Below are positions 1 through 7,724 of a DNA stretch of 36,080 nucleotides, piece after piece. Location of the stretch: positions 1-36,080 of the forward strand of contig JAUMYU010000019.1 of assembly GCA_030528485.1 (NCBI GenBank), in the 5' to 3' direction. Every line of letters begins with the position of its first letter. The stretch's first letter is position 1. This stretch comes from Comamonadaceae bacterium (GTDB lineage Bacteria; Pseudomonadota; Gammaproteobacteria; Burkholderiales; Burkholderiaceae_C). The notes beneath the pieces are model-generated. The model saw only the letters and a list, made by a program, of their open reading frames with translations. It made no database searches and was not told the origin of the DNA. Position numbers and translations under genes: made by a program.

Positions 1-300
1 GCGCCGCGCCGCGCCGCTCAGGCGCAGGGCCAGCAGGCCGGGAGCGTCCAGCCGCATGAGGGCCAGCAGCACCTGGTGGCTGGTGCGCAGGTCGCTGGCG
101 CGCAGCGCCTGGGCGGGGGGCTGTTGGCCTGGGTTGTGGGTGGTGTGCACGCGCCCCCTGCCCCACTGGTAGGTTGTGAGGTGGGGGTTGTAGCGGACGA
201 TGGCCACGTCGCCCTCGAAGGGGTCGTCGGCCATGCTCCAGGTGGCGCGCGCGGCGGCGGTGATGCGCAGGCGGCGGCCTGCCAGGTCGATGATGGTCAT
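1..300 (-). CDS. Phage/island protein of unknown function, C-terminus cut by window edge
   Basis: An open frame begins with ATG at 300 and stays open to the left edge, giving at least 100 residues starting MTIIDLAGRRLRITAAARAT. The ATG overlaps the TGA of the upstream gene as ATGA, which suggests translational coupling. The visible part contains a D-D-P-F-E-G-D stretch and a YQWGRGRVHTTH stretch. I do not recognise the family. The position at the end of the integrase-helicase operon supports a phage origin. The frame agrees with the leftward GC-rich coding pattern, whereas the opposite-strand frames here look like shadows. Confidence 0.6.
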   Translation of the reverse strand, partial: MTIIDLAGRRLRITAAARATWSMADDPFEGDVAIVRYNPHLTTYQWGRGRVHTTHNPGQQPPAQALRASDLRTSHQVLLALMRLDAPGLLALRLSGAARR

Positions 301-812
301 GCGCGGCGCACCAGTACCTGGGGTTCGCTGTGCCATTCGATGCCGGGGGGCAGGCTGCCGTGGGCTTCGATGTAGGCGGCCACGGCGGTTTTATTGACGC
401 GCTTGGGCAGGAAGTCCCAGGCTTCGTTTTCCATGATCCATTCCAGGGCCAGGTCGAAGTTGGTGACGTTGGCGGCGGTTTTCTGGCTGATGTAGGGGGT
501 GCCTGCGCTGGTGGCCAGGCTGTCGACGCCTTCGGCGCGCATTTTGTCCATGAGGGCGCGCGCCAGTGCGTCCATGCGGGTTTTGACGCGGTTGGTTTCG
601 GCTCTGGCTGCGGTGTCGATGGCCTCTTTGAGGTCGCGCAGTTCGATGTATTCGGCGGTCAGCTCGTCGCTGCGCTCGGGTACGGGGGCCTGGCTGTAGT
701 GGGTGGCCAACAGGTGGTTGACGCGGCGCACGACGGCCCAGGCTTGAACCTGGCGCTCTTTGAGGGCGGCGATTTGCTCGGGGGTGAGGGGTTTGGTAGG
801 GGTTTCAGACAT
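297..812 (-). CDS. Phage-type hypothetical protein, 171 aa, helicase neighbour
   Basis: The 171-residue product starts MSETPTKPLTPEQIAALKER. The N-terminal two thirds are charged and predicted helical (residues ~10-100, E/R/K/A rich). The C-terminal part contains YISQKTAANVTNFDLALEW and ends with an AYIEAHGSLPPGIEW motif. I associate that last pattern with proteins encoded next to replication or helicase genes in phages of proteobacteria, but I know of no function for it. A good ribosome site (AAGGAAA) lies just before the ATG. The start overlaps the helicase stop by 8 bp, and the stop overlaps the next gene by 4 bp, so the gene is part of one tightly packed operon. Confidence 0.75.
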   Translation of the reverse strand: MSETPTKPLTPEQIAALKERQVQAWAVVRRVNHLLATHYSQAPVPERSDELTAEYIELRDLKEAIDTAARAETNRVKTRMDALARALMDKMRAEGVDSLATSAGTPYISQKTAANVTNFDLALEWIMENEAWDFLPKRVNKTAVAAYIEAHGSLPPGIEWHSEPQVLVRRA

Positions 813-2418
813 GGCGCTTTCCTTGTTGTTTGGAGTCTAACAGGTTAGTGTCTTTGCAGAACATGCTCAGGAGCAGGCCCTGAACTTGACCGCGTGTGGT
901 GAGGGTGTTGTAGATTTTTTGCTCCAGGGGGGTGGAGGCGATGTTGACGATGGTGGTGTGCAGCTTTTGCCCGGGCCGGGGGACGCGGGCGTTGGCTTGC
1001 TCGTAGATTTCCAGCGAGTACACCGGGGCGAACCAGACGATGGTGTTGGCTGCCGTAAGGGTCAGGCCATGGGCCATGGTGGCGGCGTTGGCCACGAGCA
1101 CACGCGGCTCGGGGGTGTTTTGGAATTGATGGAAGATGGCGTCGCGCCGGGTTTTGCTGACGCTGCCGTCAACGACGGCGACGGTGAAGTCGCGCGCCAG
1201 TTGTTCGGCCACGTGGTGCAGGGGGGCGCTGTAGGGAACGAATACGATGACTTTGGCTTCGGCCTGCTCGATGACTTCGCGCACGGTGTTGATGCGCTCG
1301 GGGATGGGCAGTTGTAGGGTGTTGCCTTCGTTGTCGTACACGGCGCCGCAGCAGATTTGCAGCATCTTGCCCGCCTTGACGGCTTCGTTGCCCGCGGTGA
1401 TTTGCCCTTCTTGCACTTCGGTGTAGAGGGTGCGCAGCATTTCGTTGTACGCCTTGGATTGTTCCTGGCTGGGGGCCACCTGCCGGGTGGTGTAGGTGGT
1501 GGGGGGCAGGTCGATGCAGTCGGCGGTGGAGAACCGGATGGCGGGCTGCATGACGCCGTAGGCGATGTCCAGCGCGTCGGGGCGGTTGATCCATTTGTGA
1601 GTAGTGACCTGTTGCAGCACGGTGTCCCGGAATCGCCGGGGACTCATGTCGCCCAGGCGGGTGGGGTTGATGAGGCTGACCTGGCCATATACGTCGGCGG
1701 CGTTGCGGGGCATGGGGGTGCCGGTCAGGCCCCAGACCATGTCCTTGGGCGCTTTGCCGCCGCCGCGCACGATGCGCTGGGCAAAGCGCCAGCGGTTGGT
1801 GTTGCGGTTGCGGAAACTGGCCACTTCGTCAAAGACCACGGTGTTGATGTCGCGACGTGCGGCCAGGGCTTTGCACAGTTCTTCGTTTTTGATGCCGTCG
1901 TGGTTGATGATGTAGATGTCGTGCGATTCCTCCAGCAAGGCCATGCGTTTGTCGCGCGAGCCGTGCAGAACGGCGAAGTCCAGGTGGGGGAAGTGCTCGT
2001 AGATTTCGTCGGCCCATACCCGCTCCAGGGTGGACAGGGGGGCGACAACGAGCATGCGCCGGGCGTGCCCCTGGCTGCGCAGGTAGTCGTAGGCCCACAG
2101 CACGGAGAGGGTTTTGCCCGATCCCATGCCGTTGAGCACGAATGCGCGCGGGTGCAGGGTGAGGTGGGCGCTGGTTTCCGCCTGGTGGATGAAGGGCTTG
2201 GGCACCTTGTGGGGGTTGCTGGGCCACGGGTAGTCCGACAGAATGGGCGACGGGACGTTGAAGCCCAGGTTGCGCAGAATGCGGGTTTGCCCCATGTGGT
2301 GCGGGACGATGACGATGTGCTTGTCGCCGTGCGTGTGGACGACGGCGTCGGGCAGCACATCGGTGACGCGCTGCGGGTTGCGCAGCACCAGATAGACGTT
2401 ACCGTTTTTGATGAGCAT
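805..2418 (-). CDS. Phage SNF2/DEAD-like superfamily 2 helicase
   Basis: The 537-residue product is a superfamily 2 ATPase. Walker A is GMGSGKT at residues 97-103, the Walker B/DEAD-like motif is VVFDEVAS around 195-201, motif III is LTGTP, and the C-terminal RecA-like half carries the ANARVPRPGQ motif typical of SNF2 proteins. Such enzymes are common in phages of proteobacteria and are thought to translocate on DNA; the precise role here is unknown. The frame is open a further 178 codons upstream, but that part is an out-of-frame shadow of the integrase gene. The ATG at 2418 (MLIKNGNVYL) is the plausible start because it overlaps the integrase end by 20 bp. It is second in the overlapping integrase operon. 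Confidence 0.85.
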   Translation of the reverse strand: MLIKNGNVYLVLRNPQRVTDVLPDAVVHTHGDKHIVIVPHHMGQTRILRNLGFNVPSPILSDYPWPSNPHKVPKPFIHQAETSAHLTLHPRAFVLNGMGSGKTLSVLWAYDYLRSQGHARRMLVVAPLSTLERVWADEIYEHFPHLDFAVLHGSRDKRMALLEESHDIYIINHDGIKNEELCKALAARRDINTVVFDEVASFRNRNTNRWRFAQRIVRGGGKAPKDMVWGLTGTPMPRNAADVYGQVSLINPTRLGDMSPRRFRDTVLQQVTTHKWINRPDALDIAYGVMQPAIRFSTADCIDLPPTTYTTRQVAPSQEQSKAYNEMLRTLYTEVQEGQITAGNEAVKAGKMLQICCGAVYDNEGNTLQLPIPERINTVREVIEQAEAKVIVFVPYSAPLHHVAEQLARDFTVAVVDGSVSKTRRDAIFHQFQNTPEPRVLVANAATMAHGLTLTAANTIVWFAPVYSLEIYEQANARVPRPGQKLHTTIVNIASTPLEQKIYNTLTTRGQVQGLLLSMFCKDTNLLDSKQQGKRHV

Positions 2419-3442
2419 ACATTTTCTCTGCCAGCGCGGCTGCGCCGATGTGGGTGTAGCGCCGCAGCATTTGCCAATTGACATGGCCGGAGATGCTGGC
2501 AACTTCGGGAATGGTATAGCCCGCTTCCAGCAGGCGGGAGATGCCTTCGTGGCGCAGGTCGTGAAAGCGCAGGTTGTCCACCTGGCAGGCGGCCACGGCA
2601 CGGGTGAAGGCGGTGGAGACGGAGGCGCTTTTGTACGGGAGGATGCGCTCGTCGATGCGCTCCAGCCCGTCCATGATGTCGCGCGCCACAGGCGGCACGG
2701 GCACCACTTCATCGCGCAATTTACGAGGGGACTTGGTGCCGCGCAACGTGATGATGCCGCGCTGGCTGTCGTAGTCCTCCCAGCGCATGCCGCACAACTC
2801 GCCCAGGCGGCGCGGGAAGGCCAGCGCCAGCTTGGCAATGGTGGCCACTGGAATGTAGGTGCTGGGGTGGCCGTTACGGTTTTCAAGCCGTTCACACACC
2901 TGCGCCAATTCGGCGTCGCTGACGCGCCGGTCACGCCAGCGGCTGGCGCCAATGATTTTGCGATGTCGCAGGTGTTCCACCGCTTCGCTCACAGAGGCCC
3001 CGTCCACGCTGACACCGAAAACGGCTTTGGCCGCGTTAAGCGCCGCGCGCAGGAGGGCTAGGTCGTGCTGCACTGTGGAGGCGGCCACGCCGTCCTCGCG
3101 GCGGCGCACGGCCCATTCGGTGAATACCCGGGAGGGGGCGTCCACCGCCACAGCGTCGAACGCGGCGGCGAGTCGGTACAAACTTTGCACAACTTTGTCA
3201 CGACGAGTCGTGGTCTTGTCCAAATGGTCGGCATACTTTCTCAGGTACTCCCCCAAGGGGAGTTTGCTTTTGCTGTAGGTGTCCACCCCCTGCTCGCGGA
3301 TGCGCTCCTCCAGTCGTCGCCCCCAGTCCACCGCCTGACGGCGCGTGACAAAGGTGCGCGATTCCTGGTACGCGATAACGCCGTTGCGCTTGACACGCAC
3401 CAGGCACTGGTATTTCTCCCCTCTTTGGCGGATGGTGGGCAT
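2399..3442 (-). CDS. int: Tyrosine recombinase (site-specific integrase), dusA-associated
   Basis: The 347-residue phage integrase has an N-terminal arm/SAM-like region (residues ~1-140) and a C-terminal catalytic domain. Visible catalytic residues are Arg212 (RRLGEL), His294 and Arg297 (HDLRH), His320 (SGH) and nucleophile Tyr329 (LRRYTH); a lysine in the beta-hairpin around 237-241 completes the set. The start is ATG at 3442, with AAGGAAAA before it. The frame continues upstream, but without a ribosome site and through the repeat-rich regulatory region. The gene faces away from dusA and lies directly beside it, which fits integrases that use the dusA 5' end as attB. It heads an overlapping operon with the helicase, so integrase expression may be linked to those genes. 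Confidence 0.93.
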   Translation of the reverse strand: MPTIRQRGEKYQCLVRVKRNGVIAYQESRTFVTRRQAVDWGRRLEERIREQGVDTYSKSKLPLGEYLRKYADHLDKTTTRRDKVVQSLYRLAAAFDAVAVDAPSRVFTEWAVRRREDGVAASTVQHDLALLRAALNAAKAVFGVSVDGASVSEAVEHLRHRKIIGASRWRDRRVSDAELAQVCERLENRNGHPSTYIPVATIAKLALAFPRRLGELCGMRWEDYDSQRGIITLRGTKSPRKLRDEVVPVPPVARDIMDGLERIDERILPYKSASVSTAFTRAVAACQVDNLRFHDLRHEGISRLLEAGYTIPEVASISGHVNWQMLRRYTHIGAAALAEKMYAHQKR

Positions 3443-3456
3443 GGTGTTTTCCTTCG

Positions 3457-3541
3457 GTGTGACATGGGTGTGCCGCAAATCATACGGCGGTGTGCCTGTC
3501 ACACTTTGGCCGGTGTGCCAGGCACACTTTCTGTCACACCG
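3457..3541. promoter_or_regulatory. Cluster of GTGTG(A/C)C half-sites between int and dusA
   Basis: Seven copies of GTGTGMC lie within about 83 bp. Direct copies are at 3457, 3468, 3490 and 3513; inverted copies end at 3504, 3527 and 3539. Two pairs form palindromes: 3490-3504 (one mismatch) and 3513-3527 (arms GTGTGCC/GGCACAC around one A), exactly 23 bp apart. CGGTGTGACA at 3455-3464 and TGTCACACCG at 3532-3541 bracket the cluster. A separate direct repeat CCACACAAA lies at 3566 and 3577. Clusters like this next to an integrase usually bind a repressor or excisionase, or serve as integrase arm-type sites. Which of these applies is not visible. Confidence 0.65.
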
Positions 3542-3607
3542 CAACTCCTTGAATGTGCGCCAAATCCACACAAATACCACACAAACAATTTCACAACCAC
3601 TCTCAAC

Positions 3608-4600
3608 ATGCCAACAAAATCAACAACTTGCAACCCATGGAGGCTTTGTATCGCGCCGATGCTCGATTGGACGGATCGCCACTGCCGCCATTTCCATCGC
3701 CTGCTCACCCGCCATGCCCGGCTTTACACCGAGATGGTGCACACCGGCGCGCTGCTGCACGGCGATACGGCGCGGTTTTTGCAGCATGGCGAAATCGAGC
3801 ACCCGCTGGCCCTGCAACTGGGCGGCAGCGATCCGCACGACCTGGCCGCTTGCGCCAGGCTGGCCCAGCAATGGGGCTATGACGAGGTCAACCTCAATTG
3901 CGGCTGCCCCAGCGAGCGCGTGCAGCGCGGCAGTTTTGGCGCTTGCCTGATGGCCGAGCCGGAGCTGGTGGCCCAATGCATCGCCGCCATGCGCGAGGCG
4001 TGCGACATCGACGTCACCATCAAGCACCGCATCGGCCTGGATCGCCAGGAGGATTACGCCCCGCTGCGCGATTTCGTGGGCCGCGTGGCCGAGGCGGGCT
4101 GCCAGGTTTTCATCGTCCACGCCCGCAACGCCTGGCTCAAGGGCTTAAGCCCCAAGGAAAACCGCGAGGTGCCGCCGCTGCGCTATGAGGTGGTGCACCG
4201 CCTCAAGGCGGACTTTCCGCATTTGTGCATCGTCATCAACGGCGGTTTGCGCCAGGAGGATGAAATCCGCGCCCAGTTGCAGCACGTCGATGGCGTGATG
4301 GTTGGCCGCGCGGCCTATCACGAGCCGTGGCTGCTCACGCGCTGGGATGAAGCCTTTTTCGGCGCGCCCGCCTTCACGCAAGGGCGTGACGAGGTTGAGC
4401 AAGCCATGGTGGCTTATATGGAAAAGACCCAGGCAGCCGAAGGCGTGCCCACCTTCGCTATGGCGCGCCACATGCTGGGGCTGCGCAATGGGCAAAGCGG
4501 TGCACGCGCATGGCGGCAGGTGTGGAGCGACCATCGCCTCAAAACCCTCACGCCCGCGCAGGTACATCAGCAGGCCATCGCGCATTTGCCGCGCGGCTGA
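3608..4600 (+). CDS. dusA: tRNA-dihydrouridine(20/20a) synthase DusA
   Basis: The 330-residue FMN enzyme reduces uridine to dihydrouridine in the D-loop of tRNA, using NADPH. The family core is clear: APMLDWTDRHCR at 16-27, ALQLGGSDP, the LNCGCPSERV loop, and the catalytic cysteine Cys113 in FGACLM. SPKENREVPPL, INGG and VMVGRAAY follow. The start is ATG at 3608, the only in-frame ATG before the conserved core. It lacks a good ribosome site. Because a mobile element is integrated at the 5' end, the first residues and the promoter are probably supplied by the element rather than the original gene; this is inference from how dusA insertions work. Confidence 0.93.
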   Translation: MPTKSTTCNPWRLCIAPMLDWTDRHCRHFHRLLTRHARLYTEMVHTGALLHGDTARFLQHGEIEHPLALQLGGSDPHDLAACARLAQQWGYDEVNLNCGCPSERVQRGSFGACLMAEPELVAQCIAAMREACDIDVTIKHRIGLDRQEDYAPLRDFVGRVAEAGCQVFIVHARNAWLKGLSPKENREVPPLRYEVVHRLKADFPHLCIVINGGLRQEDEIRAQLQHVDGVMVGRAAYHEPWLLTRWDEAFFGAPAFTQGRDEVEQAMVAYMEKTQAAEGVPTFAMARHMLGLRNGQSGARAWRQVWSDHRLKTLTPAQVHQQAIAHLPRG

Positions 4601-4680
4601 CGCCCGCAGCCCGTCACCCGCACCGTGCGCACAGGGGCTTTGCAACGCGCTGAAATGCTTGAGCATTGCGCTTCAAGTGA

Positions 4681-4700
4681 CTGATTTATTCAGATTTTTT
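4681..4700 (+). terminator. Possible weak terminator after dusA
   Basis: A short CTGA/TCAG stem (4681-4684 with 4690-4693) is followed by ATTTTTT. A second small hairpin, AATGC-TTGA-GCATT, lies just upstream at 4654-4667. Both stems are short, so termination would be weak. Confidence 0.3.
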
Positions 4701-4729
4701 GCCTTTGTGCGCAACCCCGTTACTACAAT
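4699..4729 (+). promoter_or_regulatory. Possible promoter of ybgC-tol operon
   Basis: TTGCCT at 4699-4704 and TACAAT at 4724-4729 resemble sigma-70 elements with a 19-bp spacer, which is longer than ideal. The resulting leader before the ATG at 4744 would be under 10 nt. Confidence 0.3.
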
Positions 4730-4743
4730 CGCCTTTTTCCTTC

Positions 4744-5220
4744 ATGGCTTTGACGACTGTGCCCGCCCAACCTTTGCCGCCCGCATCCGCCCCATCCGCG
4801 TCCCCTTTCGCCTGGCCTGTGCGGGTGTATTGGGAGGATACGGACGCGGGCGGCATCGTGTACCACGCCAGCTACGTGCGCTTCATGGAGCGCGCGCGCA
4901 CAGAGTGGCTGCGCAGCAAAGGCATGGGCCAATTGCAGGCCCAGCAGCAATGGGGCGGCTTGTTCGTCGTCAGCCAGTTGTCGCTGCGCTATCTGACGCC
5001 TGCGCGGCTGGACGATGTGCTGCACATCACCGCCGAACCGCTGGAGTGGGGGCGCGCCTCCATGACGCTGCGCCAGCGCATCCTGCGCGCCGAGTCAGCG
5101 CCGCAGGACAACGCCGCCGCGCCACTGCTGTGCGAGGCGCAAGTGAAAGTGGGCTGGATAGATGCCGCCAGCCTGCGCCCAGCCCGGATTCCTGACCCTG
5201 TACGGACCTTGTTCCCATGA
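4744..5220 (+). CDS. ybgC: Tol-Pal-associated acyl-CoA thioesterase YbgC
   Basis: This is a hotdog-fold thioesterase of about 158 residues in the 4-hydroxybenzoyl-CoA thioesterase family. The motif VYWEDTDAGGIVYHASYVRFMERARTEWL contains the catalytic Asp of the DTDAxGIVYHxxY signature (residues split here for reference only: DTDAGGIVYH). YbgC hydrolyses short acyl-CoA thioesters and is the usual first gene of the tol-pal cluster. I chose ATG 4744; a TTG at 4699 would add 15 unlikely residues. The N-terminus has an Ala/Pro-rich stretch of about 20 residues before the fold. Its stop overlaps the tolQ start as ATGA, indicating coupling. Confidence 0.9.
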   Translation: MALTTVPAQPLPPASAPSASPFAWPVRVYWEDTDAGGIVYHASYVRFMERARTEWLRSKGMGQLQAQQQWGGLFVVSQLSLRYLTPARLDDVLHITAEPLEWGRASMTLRQRILRAESAPQDNAAAPLLCEAQVKVGWIDAASLRPARIPDPVRTLFP

Positions 5221-5957
5221 ACGCTCAAGACATGTCGATCGGCCACCTGATCCTCAACGCCAGTTGGGTGGTGCAATTGGTGATGCTGCTGCTCGTGGCT
5301 GGCTCCATCGCAAGCTGGATCACCATCTTCCAGAAAAGCCTGGCGCTGCGCGATGCGCGCAAGCTCAATGCCGAGTTCGAGGAGGATTTCTGGTCCGGCG
5401 CCAGCCTCAACGACTTGTATGCCGCTGCCGTGCAAAACGCCCGCAGCAGTGGCCCCGTCGAGCGCATGTTCGCCAACGGCATGCGCGAATACCACAAGCT
5501 GCGCGAGCGCCGCATCAGCCAGGCCGACACCCTGCTCGACGGCGCGCGCCGCGCCATGATGGCCAGCTTCAACCGCGAGATGGACGCGCTGGAAAACGGC
5601 CTGTCCTTTCTGGGCACCGTCGGCTCCATCTCCCCCTACGTCGGGCTGTTTGGCACCGTCTGGGGCATCATGCACGCCTTCACCGGTTTTGCCAGCATGG
5701 AGCAAATCTCCCTGGCCACGGTGGCCCCCGGCATTGCCGAGGCGCTGGTGGCTACCGCCATGGGCCTGTTTGCCGCCATCCCCGCCGTCGTCGCCTACAA
5801 CCGCTTCAGCCGCGAGATCGACCGCACCGCCATCCGCCTGGAAACCTTCGGCGACGAGTTCACCAACATCCTGCAACGCAACCTCAGCGCCAGTGGCGCG
5901 CCCAGCTCCCCGCCCAACCCTGCGCCCGCCAGCCAGGCAGGCCAAGCTGGCCTTTAA
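5217..5957 (+). CDS. tolQ: Tol-Pal system proton-channel protein TolQ
   Basis: The 246-residue inner membrane protein belongs to the MotA/TolQ/ExbB family. It has one N-terminal membrane segment (~residues 18-38) and two in the C-terminal half (GTVGSISPYVGLFGTVWG around 137-155 and VAPGIAEALVATAMGLFAA around 170-190), which carry the family channel signature. With TolR it uses the proton gradient to drive TolA during cell-envelope constriction. The start overlaps the ybgC stop by 4 bp. The C-terminal ~25 residues are Ser/Pro/Ala rich and look dispensable. tolR follows 27 bp downstream. Confidence 0.95.
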   Translation: MNAQDMSIGHLILNASWVVQLVMLLLVAGSIASWITIFQKSLALRDARKLNAEFEEDFWSGASLNDLYAAAVQNARSSGPVERMFANGMREYHKLRERRISQADTLLDGARRAMMASFNREMDALENGLSFLGTVGSISPYVGLFGTVWGIMHAFTGFASMEQISLATVAPGIAEALVATAMGLFAAIPAVVAYNRFSREIDRTAIRLETFGDEFTNILQRNLSASGAPSSPPNPAPASQAGQAGL

Positions 5958-5984
5958 ACCGCTGCAGCAAGGAGGGACTCCCCA

Positions 5985-6431
5985 ATGGCCAGCAGCTTCT
6001 CCAGGCGTGGCGCCAGAGGCCGGCGCACCGTCAACGAAATCAACATGGTGCCCTTCATCGACGTGATGCTGGTGCTGCTCATCATCTTCATGGTGACTGC
6101 CCCGATGATCACGCCCGGCGTCATCAATGCCCCATCCGTGGGCAGCGCCGACCAAACCCCGCCCGCCATCGCCCAGGTGCTGGTCAACAGCGCCGGGCAA
6201 CTGGAGTGGAAAGTCGCCAACGCCGACCCGCGCGGCGCCAGCCTGGGGCAAATTGCCGAACTGGCCAAAGACTGGGAAGCCCAGCAACTGCGCGAAGGCA
6301 AAACCGCCGAGCAATACGCCATCGTCATCGTGGGCGACAAGCAAGCCGCGTACGAGCACGTCATGAACGCCCTCACCGAGCTGCAAAAAGCCGAAATCAA
6401 GCGCGTCGCCTTCTTGCTCAACAAAAATTGA
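5985..6431 (+). CDS. tolR: Tol-Pal system protein TolR
   Basis: The 148-residue ExbD/TolR family protein has a short cytoplasmic N-terminus with basic residues, one membrane segment MVPFIDVMLVLLIIFMVTAP (residues ~21-40) with the conserved channel aspartate Asp26 in FIDVMLVLL, and a periplasmic domain. It partners TolQ in the proton channel that energises TolA. AAGGAGGG shortly before the ATG is a strong ribosome site. A 77-bp intergenic repeat separates it from tolA. Confidence 0.95.
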   Translation: MASSFSRRGARGRRTVNEINMVPFIDVMLVLLIIFMVTAPMITPGVINAPSVGSADQTPPAIAQVLVNSAGQLEWKVANADPRGASLGQIAELAKDWEAQQLREGKTAEQYAIVIVGDKQAAYEHVMNALTELQKAEIKRVAFLLNKN

Positions 6432-6442
6432 ATCCCCCTAGT

Positions 6443-6520
6443 ATTACAAATCAAAGTAAAATGAATTTGAATACTGCTATGCCAAAATATCGATAAAAAA
6501 TTTCCTTTTGATTTAAAAAA
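6443..6520 (+). repeat. Interspersed palindromic repeat copy R1 (tolR-tolA)
   Basis: The left end is TTACAAATCAAAGTAAAA and the right end is TTTCCTTTTGATTTAAA, its approximate inverse. The central block is ATACTGCTATGCCAAAATAT, in the same direction as tolR and tolA. It aligns without gaps to R3 (19317-19393). The copy sits inside the tol operon, ending about 8 bp before the tolA start, and its central GGC arm has decayed. Confidence 0.85.
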
Positions 6521-6527
6521 TATCAGC

Positions 6528-7598
6528 ATGCCCGCCCCCTTGCCACCGCTGCACAACCAGCCCTTGACCCCGCCCCAGCCGCCCATGCGCTTGCGCGCGG
6601 TCGCGCTGGCCGTGCTGGTGCATGTGGGCCTCATCGGCGCATTGGTGGTGGGCATGAACCTCAAACGCCCGCCCGAGCCGGTGATGGAGGCCGAACTCTG
6701 GTCCGCCCTGCCCGAACAAGCCGCTCCCGCCGCCCCCAGCGAACCCGAGGTTGCAGAGCCGCCTCCACCACCTCCGCCCCCTCCTCCACCCGCCCCTGTG
6801 CCCGAGCCAGAACCCGCTCCCCCCGCCCCGGAGCCGCCACCGCCTGCGCCTGCGCCTGAGCCGCCGCCCCCGCCAGAGCCAGACCCCAAGTTGGTGCTGG
6901 AGCAGAAAAAACGCGAGCAAGAAGCCCAGCGCAAGCGAGAGCAAGAACTGGCGCGCAAACGCGAGGAAGAAAAGCGCCTGCAAGAGCAGCGCAAACAGCA
7001 AGAGCTGGAGCAAAAGCGCCTGGAAGACGAGCGCAAAAAAGAAGAGGAGCGCCGCAAAGAGCAAGAGCGCCAAAAAGCCCAAGCCGAGGCGAAAAAAGAG
7101 GCCGAGCGCAAGCAGGCCGAAGCCGAAGCCAGGAAAAAGGCAGAAGCGGAGGCCCAACAAAAAGCCGAAGCAGAAGCGAAGAAAAAGGCCGATGCCGAAG
7201 CCAAAAAGCGCGAAGCCCAGGAAGCCGAAGCGCGCCGCCAGGCCGAGCTGCGCCGTATCCAGAACATGGCCGGCCTGGCAGGCGCCAGCGGCGGCGCGCG
7301 CGCTACGGGCGCGGCGACGCAATCGTCAGGCCCATCCACTGGGTGGGGCAACAAAGTCAAAGCCGCTGTGCGGCCCAACATCATTTACCCCGCAGCCATC
7401 ATCGGCAACCCCGAGGCACGCGTTGAAGTCAAGATGGATGCCACGGGCCGCATCACCAGCAAGCGCCTTGTCAAATCCAGCGGCAATGCCGCCTGGGATC
7501 AGGCCGTGCTGCGCGCGCTGGACAAAACCCAGGTCTTGCCCAAGGACAACGGCAGGGTCATCACGCCCGTCACCTTGGTATTCACGCCTAATGATTGA
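6528..7598 (+). CDS. tolA: Cell envelope integrity protein TolA
   Basis: The 356-residue protein bridges the inner and outer membranes in the Tol-Pal system. It has an N-terminal membrane anchor (~residues 21-42, ALAVLVHVGLIGALVVGM) and a proline-rich segment (~70-120) with a run of about ten prolines. A long Lys/Glu/Ala/Gln helix follows (~125-245), and then a C-terminal TonB/TolA-type domain (~265-356) that includes NIIYPAAIIGNPEARVEVKM. The layout and length match TolA. No clear ribosome site is visible, and the leader consists mostly of repeat R1. In many relatives tolB and pal come next; here the next gene is convergent and unrelated. Confidence 0.92.
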   Translation: MPAPLPPLHNQPLTPPQPPMRLRAVALAVLVHVGLIGALVVGMNLKRPPEPVMEAELWSALPEQAAPAAPSEPEVAEPPPPPPPPPPPAPVPEPEPAPPAPEPPPPAPAPEPPPPPEPDPKLVLEQKKREQEAQRKREQELARKREEEKRLQEQRKQQELEQKRLEDERKKEEERRKEQERQKAQAEAKKEAERKQAEAEARKKAEAEAQQKAEAEAKKKADAEAKKREAQEAEARRQAELRRIQNMAGLAGASGGARATGAATQSSGPSTGWGNKVKAAVRPNIIYPAAIIGNPEARVEVKMDATGRITSKRLVKSSGNAAWDQAVLRALDKTQVLPKDNGRVITPVTLVFTPND

Positions 7599-7645
7599 GG
7601 CAAACATCGCTGCTCGGGCCTCTCCCGGCATGAAAAACCCCCTGT

Positions 7646-7687
7646 AAAAAACCCCGGGCGCCGCCCCCATCCCCCGGGGCGGCGCCC
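7646..7687 (-). terminator. Intrinsic terminator between tolA and the lipoprotein gene
   Basis: A 12-bp GC stem, GGGCGCCGCCCC at 7656-7667 with its complement at 7676-7687, has an 8-nt loop. Read leftward it is followed by GGGG and then T6 (7651-7646), so it best serves the leftward gene. It may also slow rightward transcription from tolA. Confidence 0.75.
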
Positions 7688-7724
7688 TGCGGTATTTCAC
7701 AGGGGCGATCAGGGGCTGAGCCTA

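Larger units (their letters stand above)
1..3600. mobile_element. End of an integrated prophage or genomic island at dusA
   Basis: Four overlapping leftward genes start with a tyrosine integrase whose start codon is about 165 bp from the dusA start, and they continue past the left edge of the window. dusA is an established target for a group of prophage and island integrases, which insert at its 5' end. The right limit given here is approximate. The attachment core should lie near the first dusA codons, but it cannot be defined because the opposite end lies outside the window. No structural phage genes are visible, so an island or a defective prophage is equally possible. Confidence 0.8.

Noticed and set aside
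2419..2952. Upstream extension of the helicase frame giving a 715-residue protein
   Set aside because: The extra 178 codons are an out-of-frame reading of the integrase gene and have Trp/Pro/Ser-rich shadow composition. The ATG at 2418 begins the plausible protein.
3065..3607. N-terminal extension of the dusA frame to 511 residues
   Set aside because: It runs antisense through the integrase gene and the repeat-rich gap; DusA proteins have about 330 residues.
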